NCBI GenBank assembly: GCA_905221605.1
Contig: CAJNDS010002221.1
Span: forward strand, 230,001-294,000
DNA from: Symbiodinium natans
Taxonomy: Eukaryota; Sar; Dinophyceae; Suessiales; Symbiodiniaceae
DNA: 64,000 nucleotides
Reading direction: 5' to 3'
The notes beneath the pieces are model-generated. The model was given only the letters and a program-made list of their open reading frames with translations, searched no databases and had not been told where the DNA came from. This document shows positions 49,514 through 52,500 of this stretch, piece after piece. Numbering within the stretch: the first letter of the stretch is position 1; the number at the start of each line of letters is the position of its first letter. Position numbers and translations under genes: made by a program.

Positions 49514-52500
49514 GGTTGGGATGTTCCCCCCTAACTAACACTCCTTAATCGGTATTCTCTAGTACCCCCTACTAGAATCCCCATGAAGGACTGGCAGTAC
49601 AAGGGGGAACACCCAAGTTCTAGGGTCTCAGCATTTGGGGTTTTGATTCGAAATTGCAGGGGGCTGCAGCACAATAACTCCTGCACAATTGAGCCCCCAC
49701 CCTATAAACCCCTCTGCACAACCCGTAAACGCGGACCCTAAACATCAAGCCGCCCAACCTTCAGGAGACCTGAAACCCCAAAACCCGATACCCCTTTAAC
49801 CCCCAAACCCCCTAAAACCTAAACCCTCTAACCCCCCAAACCGAGAACCCTAAATCCCCCAAACCCTAAACCCTAAACCCTAAACCCTAAACCCCTAAAC
49901 CCCTAAACCCCTACACCCCTCAACTTTACCCTTAGGTACCAAACCCTAAACCCTAAACCCTAAACCCTAAACCCTAAACCCTAAACCCTAAACCCTAAAC
50001 CCCAAACCCTAAACCCTAAACCCTAAACCCTAAACCCTAAACTCTGACGGTTGGATCGAAAGCCCCACTGGCAAGCCTCGCGCCCAAGCGCAGCTTTTTA
50101 GTGGAGAGCTCAGCAAGATTTTTTTGGAGGAAGCCCTTTTTGGGTTTAGGGTTTAGGGTTTAGGGTTTGGGGTTTAGGGTTTAGGGTTTGGGGTTTAGGG
50201 TTTAGGGTTTAGGGTTTAGGGCTAGGGCCCAGAGTAGGCCCTGATTTTCACTTGTAGCCGGTTGCACCAGGTTGCACCCTCAGGCCTTCAACTTCCCAAA
50301 AGTCCGCCAGTACTGGAAGAACTTCATGCGTTTATGAAAGGGGAAACGGCCCTAAACCCTAAACCCTAAACCCTAAACCGGCATTTTGGAAGTCCAAGAA
50401 TGCTGGACGTTTGGGCTCCAGTGGGTGGCGACAGCCGGGTTGCTACCACTCCGACCTTCTGGCCATTGCCAACAGCCCAACAGCCCCCGTGTGTTGGGAA
50501 CACCCCAGATGCCGACCGATGATCACGATGCAGAAGGCTGCCAAACCCTCTTCTTGCTGAAGAAGAAGGACCGTGCCGAGAAAGGGCCTCAGGAAGCTGC
50601 TGAAGAAGAAACAGAAGAAGAAGAACAATAAGAAGAAGAAGAAGAAGAAGAAGAATAATAATGATAAGAAGAAGAAGCACCGGGCCACAAGAAGAAGGAC
50701 CGTGCAGGGAAGCTTCCTCAAAAAAGAAAAGGTGCTTTTTTTTCCTAGGTTACTTGGAGGTTCATGGTACTTATTAACCAATTCTAGCTGTACTTATCAC
50801 CCACTTAAAAGCCCCTTAAGTGCCCTAATATGGATATCAGTACAGTTATAAGTACATTTATAATTGGTTAATAGGTACCATGAACCTCCAAGTACTCTTG
50901 GGTCTAGTGGAGCCCTCGGTTAGTGCGGAAGTTCTGAATTTTAGGGTTCAGGTTGAATTGAAGATTCGGGCGTTGCCCTGCCAATCCCCTCACCACGTTG
51001 TCCGGTACGCGAGGCTCAGCAAGCTGCGATGCCCAAGCACGAGAAGCCTGTCCTGCTCCCTGACAGAGACCAGATGTTTCTGCTGAGCACTGCATCCTAG
51101 CCCTTCCGCCCTTACAAAACATGAAATGGAAATTTCTTTAAAGGGGCTTTGAAACTCTAAAGCCCAAACTCTAATGCTAAAGTAGTGCAAGCTGCAATCC
51201 TTGCAGAAGGGTGGCTGATGCATGTCATGCGCTCTGATGCTTCGTCTGGGTGTCTTTTCCCCTGAGGGGTGTTCAATTCAGCTGCGATGAACCGTCCAAG
51301 CTCGCTAAACAAACCCTAAACCCTAAACCCTAAGCCCTAAACCCCAAACCCTAAAAGCCCCGAAACCCTAAACCCGAAAAGCCCAAACCCCAAGACTGGA
51401 GGCTTGACGGTCTCTCAAGTTCGGGTGCCTGTAGGCCCACAGGCCGTGCTAGCATGTAAGCTTGCTCTGGTATGTTGACCCCAGATCCAAAGGGTCCAGG
51501 AGCCAGCGTTTAGGATTTAGGGTTCAGGGTTCCGGGGATGTCCCCCCCTTATGCTGACAGTCCTTAAGAAGACCCTTAAGAATAGGGTTTCTGGTTGGGA
51601 TGTTAATCATGGGGCACTAGAATCCCTACCAAGGGTGAGCCTCCGATGTTGGGGCCTATGCGGGGAACCAGGGTTCAGGGTTTGGTGTTTGGGGTTTGGG
51701 ATTTGGGGTTCAGCCTTCGAGGTACGAGCTCGGTCCCGTTGATTGCTGCCCGTGAACCCCACATGCCCTAAATTCGCTAATGATTTTTACTACCCGATCC
51801 TAACCACACTGACTACCCAACTACCCAACCCTAAACCATAAACCTCTCTTCGTTGAGGACCACCGCAAAAAAACGATAGAAACAAACACAATAAAACAAT
51901 AAATCAAAACAGAACTGCACTTTTGGGAGCTGACCCTGTCCCTCGGCCGTAACGTAGCCCCGAAGCCTGAAACCACCGAGGCCAGAGAACCCGAATCCCT
52001 GACCCACTTCGTTTACACCCCCGACCGGAAACCCTAAACCTAGACCCTAAACCCTAAACCCTAGACCCTAGACCCTAGACCCTAGACCCTAGACCCAAGC
52101 CGTTAAACAACAGCCCACCAAATTTCAAGGATCTGCTCAGACCTGGAAAAGAAGAACCAGGAGCTCGCGAAGTTCGCGGACGAAATTTTGAGGCCGGGGT
52201 CAACCTCAAAACGGTTTAGGGTTTAGGGTGGAGAGGTTTAGGTTGAGGGTTTAGGGTTTAGTGTTTAGGGTTTAGGGTTAGGGTTAAAGCCCCTAAGACC
52301 CTGTGAACCCTAACGCCCTTGAACCCCCGAAACGCCCCCCCCCCCACCCAAACCCCAAATCCTCTAAACCCTAAAAACAACAAACCCTAAACACCCTAAA
52401 CCCATAGACCCGCAAACACTAACCCCCAAACCCCAAAGATTCTGAACCCTGAACCCTGAACCCTGAACCCCAAACCCTAAACCCTAAACCCTAAACCCCA

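Larger units (their letters stand above)
49394..51013 (+). repeat. HSP110 intron with TTGAGGG array, MITEs and AAG microsatellite
   Basis: TTTAGGG 49435-49463 then TTGAGGG array 49463-49517, family B copy 49516-49617, CCCTAAA 49860-49920 and 49943-50042, TTTAGGG 50143-50220, start of a family E element 50224-50252, AAG microsatellite 50605-50690, family A copy 50751-50894. Confidence 0.8.

Noticed and set aside
50366-50851. Lys/Asn- or Leu/Phe-rich ORFs
   Set aside because: They translate the AAG microsatellite at 50605-50690.
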